Part shown: positions 32,637-40,892 of the stretch, in pieces | Layout of the letters: each line of letters begins with the position of its first letter | Position numbering within the stretch: the stretch's first letter is position 1 | Source: Micromonospora endolithica | Lineage (GTDB): Bacteria > Actinomycetota > Actinomycetes > Mycobacteriales > Micromonosporaceae | Length of the DNA stretch: 64,000 bases | Direction of reading: 5' to 3' | Assembly (NCBI RefSeq): GCF_003626595.1 | Contig: NZ_RBAK01000018.1 | Span: 40,958 to 104,957, forward strand | Notes under the pieces: model-generated | Databases searched by the model: none | What the model was told of the DNA's origin: nothing | The model's input: only the letters and a program-made list of their open reading frames with translations | Position numbers and translations under genes: made by a program

Positions 32637-33548
32637 TCAGTGGTCGTCGGGACGGTGACCGGTCAGCTCGACGAAGGCGTCGTCGAGGGTGGACTGCTCG
32701 ACCCGCAGGTCGGCGACGGTGATCTGGTGCCGGGCGAGCGTCGAGGTGACCGCCTGGAGCATGCTGTCCCCGCCGGTCACCACCACCTGGCTGCCGCGGT
32801 GCTCCACCGTGACGACCTCCGGCAGGTCGGTGAGCAGCCGGTCGTCCAGCGGCACCGACACCCGGAACCGGAGCCGCTGCCGCGGGGCGGCCCGGGACAC
32901 CAGCGCGGCCGGGCTGTCCAGCGCGACCACCCGCCCGGCGTCGATCACCGCCACCCGGTCGCAGAGCCGTTCGGCCTCCTCCATGAAGTGGGTGACCAGC
33001 AGGATCGTCACGCCACCGTCCCGTACCCCTTCGATCAGCCGCCAGGTGTCCCGGCGGGCCTGCGGATCGAGTCCGGTGGTCAACTCGTCGAGGATGGCGA
33101 CCTCCGGGTTGCCGACCAGGGCCAGCGCGATGGACAGGCGTTGCTTCTGCCCGCCGGAGAGCTTCTTGTACGCCGCGTCGCGCTTGTCGCGCAGGCCCAG
33201 CTCGTCCATCAGCCGCTCCGGGTCCGCCGGGTCCCGGTAGAACGAGGCGTACAACTCGAGCGCCTCGCCGACCCGGATCCGGTCGGGCAACTGGCTCTCC
33301 TGAAGCTGCACACCGACCCGTTCGCGCAGCCGGTCCGCGTCCCTGCGGGGGTCCAGCCCGAGGACGGACACCCCGCCCCCGTCGGGAACGCGGAGCCCGG
33401 CCACACATTCCACCGTGGTGGTCTTACCCGCGCCGTTCGGCCCGAGGATGCCGAAGATCTCCCCGGCCTCCACGGTCAGTGAGACGTCGTGCACCGCCAC
33501 CTGCTCCCGGTAGCGCTTGTGCAGGTTGGTCACCTCGATGACCGGCAT
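32637..33548 (-). CDS. ABC exporter ATP-binding protein
   Basis: The 303-residue ATPase shows Walker A GPNGAGKTTT, Q-loop VQLQESQLPDR, signature LSGGQKQRLS, Walker B VAILDELTTGLDPQ and H-loop LLVTHFMEEAERL. A C-terminal DUF4162-like extension follows (RFRVSVPLDDRLL to DDAFVELTGH). The layout is that of DrrA/CcmA-type multidrug ATPases. GAGGGGGAC before ATG 33548 sets the start. It is the first gene of an operon with the permease and the two-component pair. Confidence 0.9.
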   Translation of the reverse strand: MPVIEVTNLHKRYREQVAVHDVSLTVEAGEIFGILGPNGAGKTTTVECVAGLRVPDGGGVSVLGLDPRRDADRLRERVGVQLQESQLPDRIRVGEALELYASFYRDPADPERLMDELGLRDKRDAAYKKLSGGQKQRLSIALALVGNPEVAILDELTTGLDPQARRDTWRLIEGVRDGGVTILLVTHFMEEAERLCDRVAVIDAGRVVALDSPAALVSRAAPRQRLRFRVSVPLDDRLLTDLPEVVTVEHRGSQVVVTGGDSMLQAVTSTLARHQITVADLRVEQSTLDDAFVELTGHRPDDH

Positions 33549-33656
33549 CGCGTCCCCCTCACCGACGACGTCGTACCCGATCAGGATCGTCGGGTGCGGG
33601 CGGCGCCGGATCGACCGCGCGGTGATGATCTCCGGCGGGCGTGGTTGACCCCCGCG

Positions 33657-33674
33657 ATCCACCAACCGGTGGAT
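33657..33674. promoter_or_regulatory. Short palindrome between divergent exporter ATPase and EI24 genes
   Basis: ATCCACC-AACC-GGTGGAT is a perfect 7-bp inverted repeat in the 189-base divergent intergenic region. A further GGTGGATCG occurs 15 bases downstream. It could be an operator for the exporter operon. No regulator can be assigned. Nothing else was recognised between 33549 and 33737 apart from a -10 TAAGCT at 33724-33729. Confidence 0.35.
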
Positions 33675-33737
33675 GCGGCGGGCGGGTGGATCGTGCTGCC
33701 GTGTCCCGCCCGCTTCCGGCCACTAAGCTCACCGGTC

Positions 33738-34529
33738 GTGACCGCACCCCCGATCTCCGCCCCCGCGACCGGCGCCGTCGCCCGGTTCCTCGCCGGTGTC
33801 GGCCTGCTGCTGCGCGGTCTCGGCCTGTACCTCCGCAGCCCCCGGTTGATGCTGCTCGGCATCGTGCCGGCGCTGATCTCCGGTGCGCTGTTCGTCACCG
33901 CGTTCGCCACCCTCGCGTACGTCGTGGAGGACCTGGCGGCGCTGGTCACACCGTTCGCGGACGACTGGTCGACCACCGCGCGGAGCCTGGTCCGGGTGGT
34001 CGCGGGCCTGGCGTTCCTCGGGCTCGGTGGCCTGGTCGCGGTGGTCGGTTTCACGGCGGTGACGCTGGTCATCGGCGACCCGTTCTACGAGAAGATCTCC
34101 GAGCGGGTGGAGGAGCGGCTCGGCGGCACGCCGGACGCGGTCGACGTGCCGTTCTGGCCGTCCCTGCGGCGCAGCGCGGCGGACTCGCTGAAACTCGTCG
34201 GTCTGTCGGTGCTGATCGGCATCCCGCTGTTCGCCGCCGGGTTCATCCCGGTGCTCGGGCAGACGGTGGTCCCGGTGGTCGGGGCGGCGGTGGGTGGCTG
34301 GCTGCTCGCCCTGGAACTGACCGGCGCGCCCTTCTCGCGACGCGGACGCCGGCTGCCGGACCGGCGGGCCAGCCTGCGTACGGATCGCCCGACCGCGCTG
34401 GGCTTCGGCGTCGCCGTCTTCGTCTGCTTCCTGATCCCGCTCGGCGCGGTGCTGGTCATGCCGGCCGCCGTCGCCGGCGCCACCCTGCTCGCCCGCCGGT
34501 CGCTCGGCCAGTCCATCCAGGAGAGCTGA
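33738..34529 (+). CDS. EI24-domain (CysZ-like) membrane protein
   Basis: The 263-residue protein fits the EI24/CysZ family: GVGLLLRGLGLYLRSPRLML, VVGFTAVTLVIGDPFYEKIS and DSLKLVGLSVLIGIPLFAAG. Four or five membrane helices are visible. Bacterial CysZ imports sulfate, but actinobacterial EI24 proteins are untested. TAAGCT (33724-33729) eight bases before GTG 33738 gives a leaderless start. The macrodomain gene begins one base after its stop. Confidence 0.78.
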   Translation: MTAPPISAPATGAVARFLAGVGLLLRGLGLYLRSPRLMLLGIVPALISGALFVTAFATLAYVVEDLAALVTPFADDWSTTARSLVRVVAGLAFLGLGGLVAVVGFTAVTLVIGDPFYEKISERVEERLGGTPDAVDVPFWPSLRRSAADSLKLVGLSVLIGIPLFAAGFIPVLGQTVVPVVGAAVGGWLLALELTGAPFSRRGRRLPDRRASLRTDRPTALGFGVAVFVCFLIPLGAVLVMPAAVAGATLLARRSLGQSIQES

Positions 34530-34530
34530 C

Positions 34531-35043
34531 GTGGAGATCGTGCTGGTCCAGGGCGACATCACCGGTGAGCGGGTGGACGCGATCGTCAACGCCGCCAACT
34601 CGTCGCTGCTGGGCGGCGGGGGAGTGGACGGGGCGATCCACCGCAGGGGTGGACCGGCCGTCCTGGCCGAGTGCCGGGCCCTGCGCGCGTCGCGGTACGG
34701 CGGCGGCCTACCGACCGGGCAGGCCGTCGCCACCACCGCCGGTGACCTGCCGGCCCGCTGGGTGGTGCACACGGTCGGACCGGTGTACGCCGCCGGTGAG
34801 GACCGGTCGGCGCTGCTGCGCGACTGCTACACCAACAGCCTCCGGGTGGCCGATGAGCTGGGTGCGACCACCGTCGCGTTCCCGCTGATCTCCGCCGGGA
34901 TCTACGGCTGGCCGGTGGCGGACGCGGTCGGGCAGGCGCTGACGGTGCTGCGGGCCGCCGAACCGGCCCACGTCACCGAGGCCCGGCTGGTCCTCTTCGG
35001 CGCCGACACCTACGCGGTCGCGCAACGGGCGTACGCGGGCTGA
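34531..35043 (+). CDS. Macrodomain protein (ADP-ribose/O-acetyl-ADP-ribose hydrolase type)
   Basis: The 170-residue single macrodomain has VDAIVNAANSSLLGGGGVDG (with the Asn and GGG loop of active MacroD-type enzymes), AIHRRGGPAV, VVHTVGPVY and AFPLISAGIYGWP. It should bind ADP-ribose and remove O-acetyl or protein-linked ADP-ribose. It is coupled to the EI24 gene, its start one base past the preceding stop. Confidence 0.9.
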   Translation: MEIVLVQGDITGERVDAIVNAANSSLLGGGGVDGAIHRRGGPAVLAECRALRASRYGGGLPTGQAVATTAGDLPARWVVHTVGPVYAAGEDRSALLRDCYTNSLRVADELGATTVAFPLISAGIYGWPVADAVGQALTVLRAAEPAHVTEARLVLFGADTYAVAQRAYAG

Positions 35044-35127
35044 CCCCGGTGGGTGGGCCGGCTGGTCGGCTGGCTGGTCCGATGATCGACTCGGTCTTCG
35101 TGATATCGGGGTGTCCGAACAGCGGCG

Positions 35128-36021
35128 TCACCCCGTCAACCCGCGCAGGCAGGACCACTGGGAGGCCACCGGGCGGTAGCCGAGCCGGGCGTTGACCGCC
35201 AGCATCGGCGCGTTCGCCGCGTCGTTCGAGGTGTACGCGACCCGCACCCCCCGTCCGGCGGCCCGATGCAGGGCGGCCCGCTTCGCCAGCAGCGCGAACC
35301 CTCGTCCCCGGTGCTCGGGCAGGGTGCCGGTGTAGTCCGACCACATCCGGTCACCGTCCCGCTTGACCAGGCTGAACGCCACCAGCTCGCCGTCGACCTC
35401 GACCGCCGTGCTGGCCTCCCGGTCGAGCCCGAGGTTCTCCCACACGTCCCACAACCAGTACTCGTAGGTGACCCTCTCGAACGGCACGTCACTCGGCTCG
35501 TCGGCGGCGGCGGCCTCCAGCCGGTGCACCCGGCGCGGGTCCAGCCCGGCCAGCGGGTGCAGCAGGACACCGGGCGGCGGCTCCGGCGCGGGCGGTGCCG
35601 GCCGCAGGTCCAGCGCCGCGTAGCGCACCTCCCGGCTGGGGGTGAAGCCGTGCCGGCGGGCGAACGGCACCGAGTCCGGCTGCGCCCAGGTGACGATTCG
35701 GCGTACGCCCAGTGCCGTGACATGGTCGAGCGCCCGCGTCACGAGCGCGTGCCCCAGGCCCCGCCGCCGGTGGGCGGGGTGGACGTGCGGGAGGGCGATC
35801 TCCCCGACGTCCGGCTCGGTGGTTGCGATGTTGCGGAACGCCGACACCCAGCCGACGACCCGCCCGTCGACCTCCGCCACGTACGCCGTCCAGTCCTCGC
35901 CGGCCGGCGGTTCGGCGATCATCTTCCGGGTCGACTCGACCCCGCGTACCAGATAGGGGTGGACGACCGCGCGCAGCGCCACCACGTCCGCCGCGTCGTC
36001 CGGACGCGCCTCGCGGATCAT
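35128..36021 (-). CDS. Tandem GNAT acetyltransferase
   Basis: The 297-residue protein has two GNAT domains. The N-terminal one shows VHPAHRRRGLGHALVTRALD (acetyl-CoA loop). The C-terminal one shows YTGTLPEHRGRGFALLAKRA and ends VNARLGYRPVASQWSC. Substrate unknown. Its ATG overlaps the RidA-family stop as ATGA, so the two are made together; perhaps both act on reactive amine or enamine metabolites. That link is inference. Confidence 0.85.
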   Translation of the reverse strand: MIREARPDDAADVVALRAVVHPYLVRGVESTRKMIAEPPAGEDWTAYVAEVDGRVVGWVSAFRNIATTEPDVGEIALPHVHPAHRRRGLGHALVTRALDHVTALGVRRIVTWAQPDSVPFARRHGFTPSREVRYAALDLRPAPPAPEPPPGVLLHPLAGLDPRRVHRLEAAAADEPSDVPFERVTYEYWLWDVWENLGLDREASTAVEVDGELVAFSLVKRDGDRMWSDYTGTLPEHRGRGFALLAKRAALHRAAGRGVRVAYTSNDAANAPMLAVNARLGYRPVASQWSCLRGLTG

Positions 36022-36416
36022 CGGGCCGGCACCGCCGCGACGGCCTCGACCTCGACGAGCTGGTCCGGATAGCCGAGCACGGCCACCCCGAGCAGGGTGC
36101 TGGGCGGGTCGTGGTCGCCGAACGCGTCGCGTACCACCTGCCAGACCGCGACCAGGTCGGCGCGGTCCGACGAGGCGACGTACACCGTGGTCCGGACCAC
36201 GTCGGTGAGGGTCGCGCGGGCCGCGCCCAGCGCGGTCTCCAGGTTTGCCATCACCTGCCGGGCCTGCCCGACCGGATCGCCCGGGGCGACGGTCGCGCCG
36301 TCGGCGTCGAGCGGACAGGCCCCGGCGGTGAGGACCAGGCGGGCGGACGGTTCGACGGTGGCGACGTACGCGTACTCGGCGGGGGCGAGCGCGGGGACGT
36401 GCAGGAGATGCGGCAC
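36018..36416 (-). CDS. RidA-family protein
   Basis: The 132-residue protein belongs to the YjgF/YER057c/UK114 family: LVLTAGACPLDADG, VGQARQVMANLETALGAARA, VVRTTVYVAS and the C-terminal VEVEAVAAVPA. Active RidA deaminases carry an Arg in the C-terminal strand region; here the tail lacks the canonical IEVxCxA context, so deaminase activity is uncertain. Coupled to the GNAT gene downstream. Confidence 0.82.
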   Translation of the reverse strand: MPHLLHVPALAPAEYAYVATVEPSARLVLTAGACPLDADGATVAPGDPVGQARQVMANLETALGAARATLTDVVRTTVYVASSDRADLVAVWQVVRDAFGDHDPPSTLLGVAVLGYPDQLVEVEAVAAVPAR

Positions 36417-36462
36417 CGCCCGACGCTACCGCCCACCGCCGGATCCGCTCGACCGATTTCCC

Positions 36463-36585
36463 GGCGTCAAGAAGGGGCCCCGGCGAGGGGGCCGGCGGCG
36501 CACGCTGCCCCTTGGTCCGCTACCGGAGGCGTTAACAGGGGGCCCTTCCTCTACCGCAGGCGTTAATAAGGGGCCCTTCCTTACA
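36463..36585 (-). repeat. GGAAGGGCCC repeat, copy D (inverted, with a decayed third unit)
   Basis: Two units in minus orientation (36528-36585) end two bases from the lacI stop. A degenerate further unit (GCGTCAAGAAGGGGCCCC) lies at 36465-36482, and the sequence between is GC-rich. Its position is at the 3' end of lacI, as for the other copies. Confidence 0.8.
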
Positions 36586-36587
36586 CC

Positions 36588-37595
36588 TCACGCGGAATCG
36601 CGCAGCACCAGCTCCGTCGGGAGGACCACGGACGGCTCGATGGTCTCGCCGGCGGCGAGCCGGAGCAGTTGCCGGGTGCCCCGCCGGCCCAGCTCCAGGA
36701 TCGGCTGGCGGACCGTGGTCAGCGGCGGGTCGGTGTACGCGGCGGTCTCGATGTCGTCGAAGCCGATCACCGCGACGTCGTCCGGGACCCGCCGTCCCGT
36801 CGCCCGCAACGTCCGCATGGCGGCGTGCGCCATCAGGTCGGAGGCGGCGAACACGCCGTCCAGGTCGGGATCCCGGTCGAGGAGCTGGCGCATCGCCGCC
36901 GCACCGGACTCGCGGGTGAAGTCGCCGACCGCGACCAGCTCGGGCAGGCCGGCGGCCTGGACCGCCTGCCGGTAGCCGTTGAGCCGTTCCACCCCGGCGA
37001 CCATGTCCTGCGGGCCGGCGATGGTGGCGATCCGGCGCCGGCCGCCGTCGACCAGGTGGCGGACCGCCGCGGTCACGCCGCCCACGTGGTCGACGTCGAC
37101 GTACGGCACCGGCACGTCACCGAGCATCCGGCCGCTGCACACCACCGGGATGCCCAGCCGGGCGAGCCGGCCGGGCAGCGGGTCGGCGCCGTGCAGCGAG
37201 GCGAACAGCACCCCGTCGACGTGCCGGCCGGTGGTGTAGCGCTCGACCCGGTCGTGCCCGGCCGGTGAGCCGGCGAGCATCAGCACGAGCTGCTTGTCGG
37301 CCGCCTCCAGCTCCTGCGCCGCGCCCCGGATGATGCTCGGGAAGACCTGGTCGTCGGAGAAGACCCGGGTCGCCTCCTCGGGCAGCACCAGGGCGATCGA
37401 GTCGGTCCGCTGGGTGACCAGGCTGCGGGCGGCCAGGTTCGGCACGTACCCCAGCTCGGCGACCGCCCGGCGGACCGCCTCCTGGATCGGCTCGGCGACC
37501 GTGGTGGATCCGTTCACCACCCGGGAGACGGTCGCGCGGGACACGCCCGCGCGCCGCGCCACCGCCTCCAGGGTCGGTCGCTGCGCCGTCGTCAT
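36588..37595 (-). CDS. LacI-family repressor of the beta-glucoside operon (CebR-like)
   Basis: The 335-residue regulator has a LacI helix-turn-helix (TLEAVARRAGVSRATVSRVV) and hinge (LGYVPNLAARSLV). A periplasmic-binding-like sensor follows (IIRGAAQELEAADKQLVLML, GVFAASDLMAHAAMRTLRA, VAVIGFDDIETAAYTDPPLT). It is the last gene after the binding protein, permeases and GH1 enzyme, and probably binds GAGCGCTC palindromes upstream of the operon with a beta-glucoside as inducer. GTG 37610 is an alternative start. Confidence 0.87.
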   Translation of the reverse strand: MTTAQRPTLEAVARRAGVSRATVSRVVNGSTTVAEPIQEAVRRAVAELGYVPNLAARSLVTQRTDSIALVLPEEATRVFSDDQVFPSIIRGAAQELEAADKQLVLMLAGSPAGHDRVERYTTGRHVDGVLFASLHGADPLPGRLARLGIPVVCSGRMLGDVPVPYVDVDHVGGVTAAVRHLVDGGRRRIATIAGPQDMVAGVERLNGYRQAVQAAGLPELVAVGDFTRESGAAAMRQLLDRDPDLDGVFAASDLMAHAAMRTLRATGRRVPDDVAVIGFDDIETAAYTDPPLTTVRQPILELGRRGTRQLLRLAAGETIEPSVVLPTELVLRDSA

Positions 37596-37614
37596 CCCCG
37601 TTACCACCACCTCG

Positions 37615-38988
37615 TCACAGCCCGTTCCGGGAGATCACCTCCTGGTACCACCGGGCACTGGACTTGAGTGTGCGTCGCTGGGTCAGGTAGTCCACGTGGA
37701 CGATCCCGAACCGCTTACGGTACCCCTCGGCCCACTCGAAGTTGTCCAGCAACGACCATACGAGATAGCCGCGCAGATCCACCCCCCGGGCGATGGCCTG
37801 GTGCGCCGCGCGCAGGTGCCCGTCCAGGTAGGCGACGCGGTCGGTGTCCTGCACCTCCCCGACCGGGTCCGACCCGGCCTTGTCCGGAAATGCCGCCCCG
37901 TTCTCGGTGACCAGCAGCGGCACGCCCGGGTAGTCGGTGGCGATCCGCTCCAGCAGCCGGGTCAGCCCGGCCGGCTCGATCATCCAGCCCATGTCGGTCA
38001 GCGGGCCGGTCGCCGGCAGGAACTCCACCGCGCCGTCGGTGCCCGGGTACGCGTCGCTGCCGGCCCCGCCCGGCCGTCCGGCGACGTAGGTGGGCTGGTA
38101 GAAGTTGATCCCGAGCAGGTCGATCGGGGCGGCGATCAGCTTCTCGTCGCCGTCCCGGACGAACGTCGCCGGATCCACCATCCGCCCCACGTGCTCCAGC
38201 ACGTCGTCCGGGTAGGCGGCGCGCAGCAACGGGTCCAGGAAGATCCGGTTCTGCAGGCCGTCGACCAGCCGTGCCGCGGCGGCGTCGGCGGCGCTGTCCG
38301 GGTCCGCCGGGCACACGTCGGCCGGGTTGAGGGTTATCCCCACGGTCTCCGCGCCGGCCGCGCGCAGCGCGCGGGCCGCCAGGCCGTGCCCGAGCAGGAG
38401 ATGGTGTACGGCGGTGAAGGCCGAGCCCGCGTCCCGCTCACCGGGGGCGTGCACCCCGTTGCCGTACCCGAGGTAGGCCGAGCACCACGGCTCGTTGAGC
38501 GTGGTCCAGGTGCCCACCCGGTCGCCGAGCCGGGCGTGTACCGCCGTCGCGTAGGTGGCGAAGTGCTCGGCGGTCTCCCGCGCGGTCCAGCCGCCCCGGT
38601 CCTGGAGCGTCTGCGGCAGGTCCCAGTGGTAGAGCGTGACGATCGGGTCGATGCCCCGGGCCAGCAGGGCGTCCGTCAGCCGGTCGTAGAAGTCCAGGCC
38701 GCGCGGGTTGACCGGGCCGGTGCCGTCGGGCTGGATTCGGGGCCAGGCCACCGAGAAGCGGTACGTGTGCAGCCCCAGCTCGGCCATCAGCGCCACGTCG
38801 TCGGCGTACCGGTGGTAGTGGTCGCAGGCGACGTCACCGGTGTGGCCCTGGAAGACCCGGCCCGGCGTACGGCTGAAGGTGTCCCAGATCGACGGGCCGC
38901 GACCGTCGTCGCGGGCCGCGCCCTCGATCTGGTACGCGGCGGTGGCGGCGCCCCACCGGAAGCCCTCGGGAAACCGAAGCTCGCTCAT
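37615..38988 (-). CDS. GH1 beta-glucosidase
   Basis: The 457-residue cytoplasmic GH1 enzyme opens FPEGFRWGAATAAYQIEGAA. It has acid/base Glu166 (TLNEPW), nucleophile Glu362 (LLVTENGAAF) and the sugar-binding WSLLDNFEWAEGYRKRFG. It would hydrolyse imported cellobiose or other beta-glucosides to glucose. The start overlaps the second permease stop as ATGA. It resembles BglC of the Streptomyces ceb system. Confidence 0.93.
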   Translation of the reverse strand: MSELRFPEGFRWGAATAAYQIEGAARDDGRGPSIWDTFSRTPGRVFQGHTGDVACDHYHRYADDVALMAELGLHTYRFSVAWPRIQPDGTGPVNPRGLDFYDRLTDALLARGIDPIVTLYHWDLPQTLQDRGGWTARETAEHFATYATAVHARLGDRVGTWTTLNEPWCSAYLGYGNGVHAPGERDAGSAFTAVHHLLLGHGLAARALRAAGAETVGITLNPADVCPADPDSAADAAAARLVDGLQNRIFLDPLLRAAYPDDVLEHVGRMVDPATFVRDGDEKLIAAPIDLLGINFYQPTYVAGRPGGAGSDAYPGTDGAVEFLPATGPLTDMGWMIEPAGLTRLLERIATDYPGVPLLVTENGAAFPDKAGSDPVGEVQDTDRVAYLDGHLRAAHQAIARGVDLRGYLVWSLLDNFEWAEGYRKRFGIVHVDYLTQRRTLKSSARWYQEVISRNGL

Positions 38989-39818
38989 GCCTTCACCGCA
39001 CCTTCCATGATGCCGCCGATGATCTGGCGACCGAACAGGACGAACACCAGCAGAAGGGGCACGGTCGCGATGGCCGTACCGGTGAACACCTGCGACATGT
39101 CCTGGTAGTACCCGTCGGACAGGGCCCGCAACGACAACTGCACGGTGGGGTTCTCCGGGTCGTTGAGCACCGCGTACGGCCAGAGGAAGTCGTTCCAGGT
39201 GGTCATGAAGGTGAGCAGGCCGAGCACCGCGGCGGCCGGGCGCAGCGCGGGCAGCACCACGTTCCAGTAGATGCGCGCGGTGTGGCAGCCGTCCACCCGG
39301 GCCGCCTCGATCAGCTCGTCGCTGATCGCCTGGCCCGCGTACTGCCGCATCATGAACACCCCGAAACCGGTGACCAGGGCGGGCAGGATCACCGCCGGCA
39401 GCCGGTCGTTCAGGTTCAACTTGGTCATCAGCAGGTACAGCGGGATGACCCCGAGCTGGGTGGGCACCATCATGGTCGCGATGATCACCATGAGCATCGC
39501 GTTGCGGCCCCGGAACCGGAGCTTGGCGAACGCGAACCCGGCCAGGGTGGAGAAGAGGACCACCGAGACGGTGACCGTGGTGGCCACGATCGCCGAGTTG
39601 ATCAGGCCGGCCAGGAAGTACGCGTCGGTGTTGGCGAACAGGCGCGAGATGTTCGCGCCCAGGTTGCCGCCGGGGGTGACCGGCGGGGGCAGCTGCCCCA
39701 TCGCGTCGCTGGAGCGGCTGGCCACCACGAACATCCACCAGATCGGGAAGATCGAGAGGAACGTGGCGACGACCAGCGCGCCGTACGTCAGGGGGCTGGC
39801 CCGCCAGAGCCGGCTCAT
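38985..39818 (-). CDS. Sugar ABC transporter permease (MalG/CebG type)
   Basis: The 277-residue protein has six predicted membrane helices (YGALVVATFLSIFPIWWMFV as the first). The EAA loop reads ELIEAARVDGCHTARIYWNV and contacts the shared ATPase. No ATPase gene is in the operon, so a remote MsiK-like ATPase probably energises it, as known for CebEFG. Both ends overlap neighbours by four bases. Confidence 0.88.
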   Translation of the reverse strand: MSRLWRASPLTYGALVVATFLSIFPIWWMFVVASRSSDAMGQLPPPVTPGGNLGANISRLFANTDAYFLAGLINSAIVATTVTVSVVLFSTLAGFAFAKLRFRGRNAMLMVIIATMMVPTQLGVIPLYLLMTKLNLNDRLPAVILPALVTGFGVFMMRQYAGQAISDELIEAARVDGCHTARIYWNVVLPALRPAAAVLGLLTFMTTWNDFLWPYAVLNDPENPTVQLSLRALSDGYYQDMSQVFTGTAIATVPLLLVFVLFGRQIIGGIMEGAVKA

Positions 39819-40801
39819 CGCGGATCTCCCTTCCCGGCGCCGCCGCCCAGCCGCCGGATGATCAGTACGTTGACCGCCGCGACCACGGCGATGAGCAGGA
39901 ACAGCAGCCAGGCGACGGCCGAGCCGTAGCCGAAGTTGTAGTACGGGGCGAAGGCGTTCTCGAACATGTACATGGTCACCGTCTGCGACTCCCGCATCGG
40001 CCCGCCGCGGATCGCGTTGGTGCCGGAGTGGAACAGCCGGGGCTCGGTGAACAGCTGGAGCCCGCCGATGGTGGAGATGATGACGGCGAAGATGATCGTC
40101 GGCCTGAGCAGCGGCACCGTGATCGACCAGAACTGCCGCGCCCGGTTGGCGCCGTCGATCGCCGCGGACTCGTAGAGGTCCCGGGGGATCGCCTGCATGG
40201 CGGCCAGGAAGATCAGCGCGTTGTAGCCGGTCCACCGCCAGTCGACCATCGTCGAGATGGCCACCCAGGAGGCGACCCGGTTGGACTTCCAGTCCACGCC
40301 GTCCAGGCCCACCAGGTCGAGCAACCAGTTGATCATGCCGAACTCGCGGCCGAACAGCACCCCGAACACGATCGCCACGGCGGCGGTGGAGGTGACGTTC
40401 GGGACCAGCACCGCCATCCGCCACCCGGTGCGGGCGCGCAGCTGCCGGTTGAGCATGTTGGCCAGCCAGAGCGCGGCGAGCAGCTGCGGCACCGTGGAGA
40501 TGACGAAGATGCCCAGCGTGTTGACCACCGAGTGCCAGAAATCCGGGTCGGCCAGCAGCCGGGTGTAGTTCTCCGCGCCGACGAAGGCGGGGTTGCTGCC
40601 GAGCAGGTCCCAGTCGTGCAGGGAGACCCAGAGGGTGTACGCCAGCGGGTAGGCCCCGAAGATCGCGAAGAGCAGGAAGAACGGGGCGATGTACAGGTAG
40701 GGCGACCACTTCGTGTCGATCCTGCTGAGCCGGATCGTCCGATCGGGTCGTACGGGTGGCACCGCCGCGACCGGCGGCCGGGCGTCAAGCTGCACGCTCA
40801 C
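39815..40801 (-). CDS. Sugar ABC transporter permease (MalF/CebF type)
   Basis: The 328-residue protein has a cytoplasmic N-terminal segment, then six helices starting PYLYIAPFFLLFAIFGAYPL. The EAA loop is DLYESAAIDGANRARQFWSI. A long final helix ends in RRLGGGAGKG. It pairs with the MalG-type permease, coupled by ATGA. The GTG start at 40801 lies 91 bases after the binding-protein stop. Confidence 0.88.
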   Translation of the reverse strand: MSVQLDARPPVAAVPPVRPDRTIRLSRIDTKWSPYLYIAPFFLLFAIFGAYPLAYTLWVSLHDWDLLGSNPAFVGAENYTRLLADPDFWHSVVNTLGIFVISTVPQLLAALWLANMLNRQLRARTGWRMAVLVPNVTSTAAVAIVFGVLFGREFGMINWLLDLVGLDGVDWKSNRVASWVAISTMVDWRWTGYNALIFLAAMQAIPRDLYESAAIDGANRARQFWSITVPLLRPTIIFAVIISTIGGLQLFTEPRLFHSGTNAIRGGPMRESQTVTMYMFENAFAPYYNFGYGSAVAWLLFLLIAVVAAVNVLIIRRLGGGAGKGDPR

Positions 40802-40892
40802 GGTCCGGAACTCCTTTCCACACCGCCGTCCCCCGCCGGTCCGGCGGCCGTCTACGCGGCGGCGGCCGGACCGGTGGGCGGGCGGGGAGCGG

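Noticed and set aside
30714..33482. 922-codon open frame antisense to the exporter and kinase genes
   Set aside because: Same shadow effect. The opposite strand has clear ABC ATPase, permease and kinase motifs.
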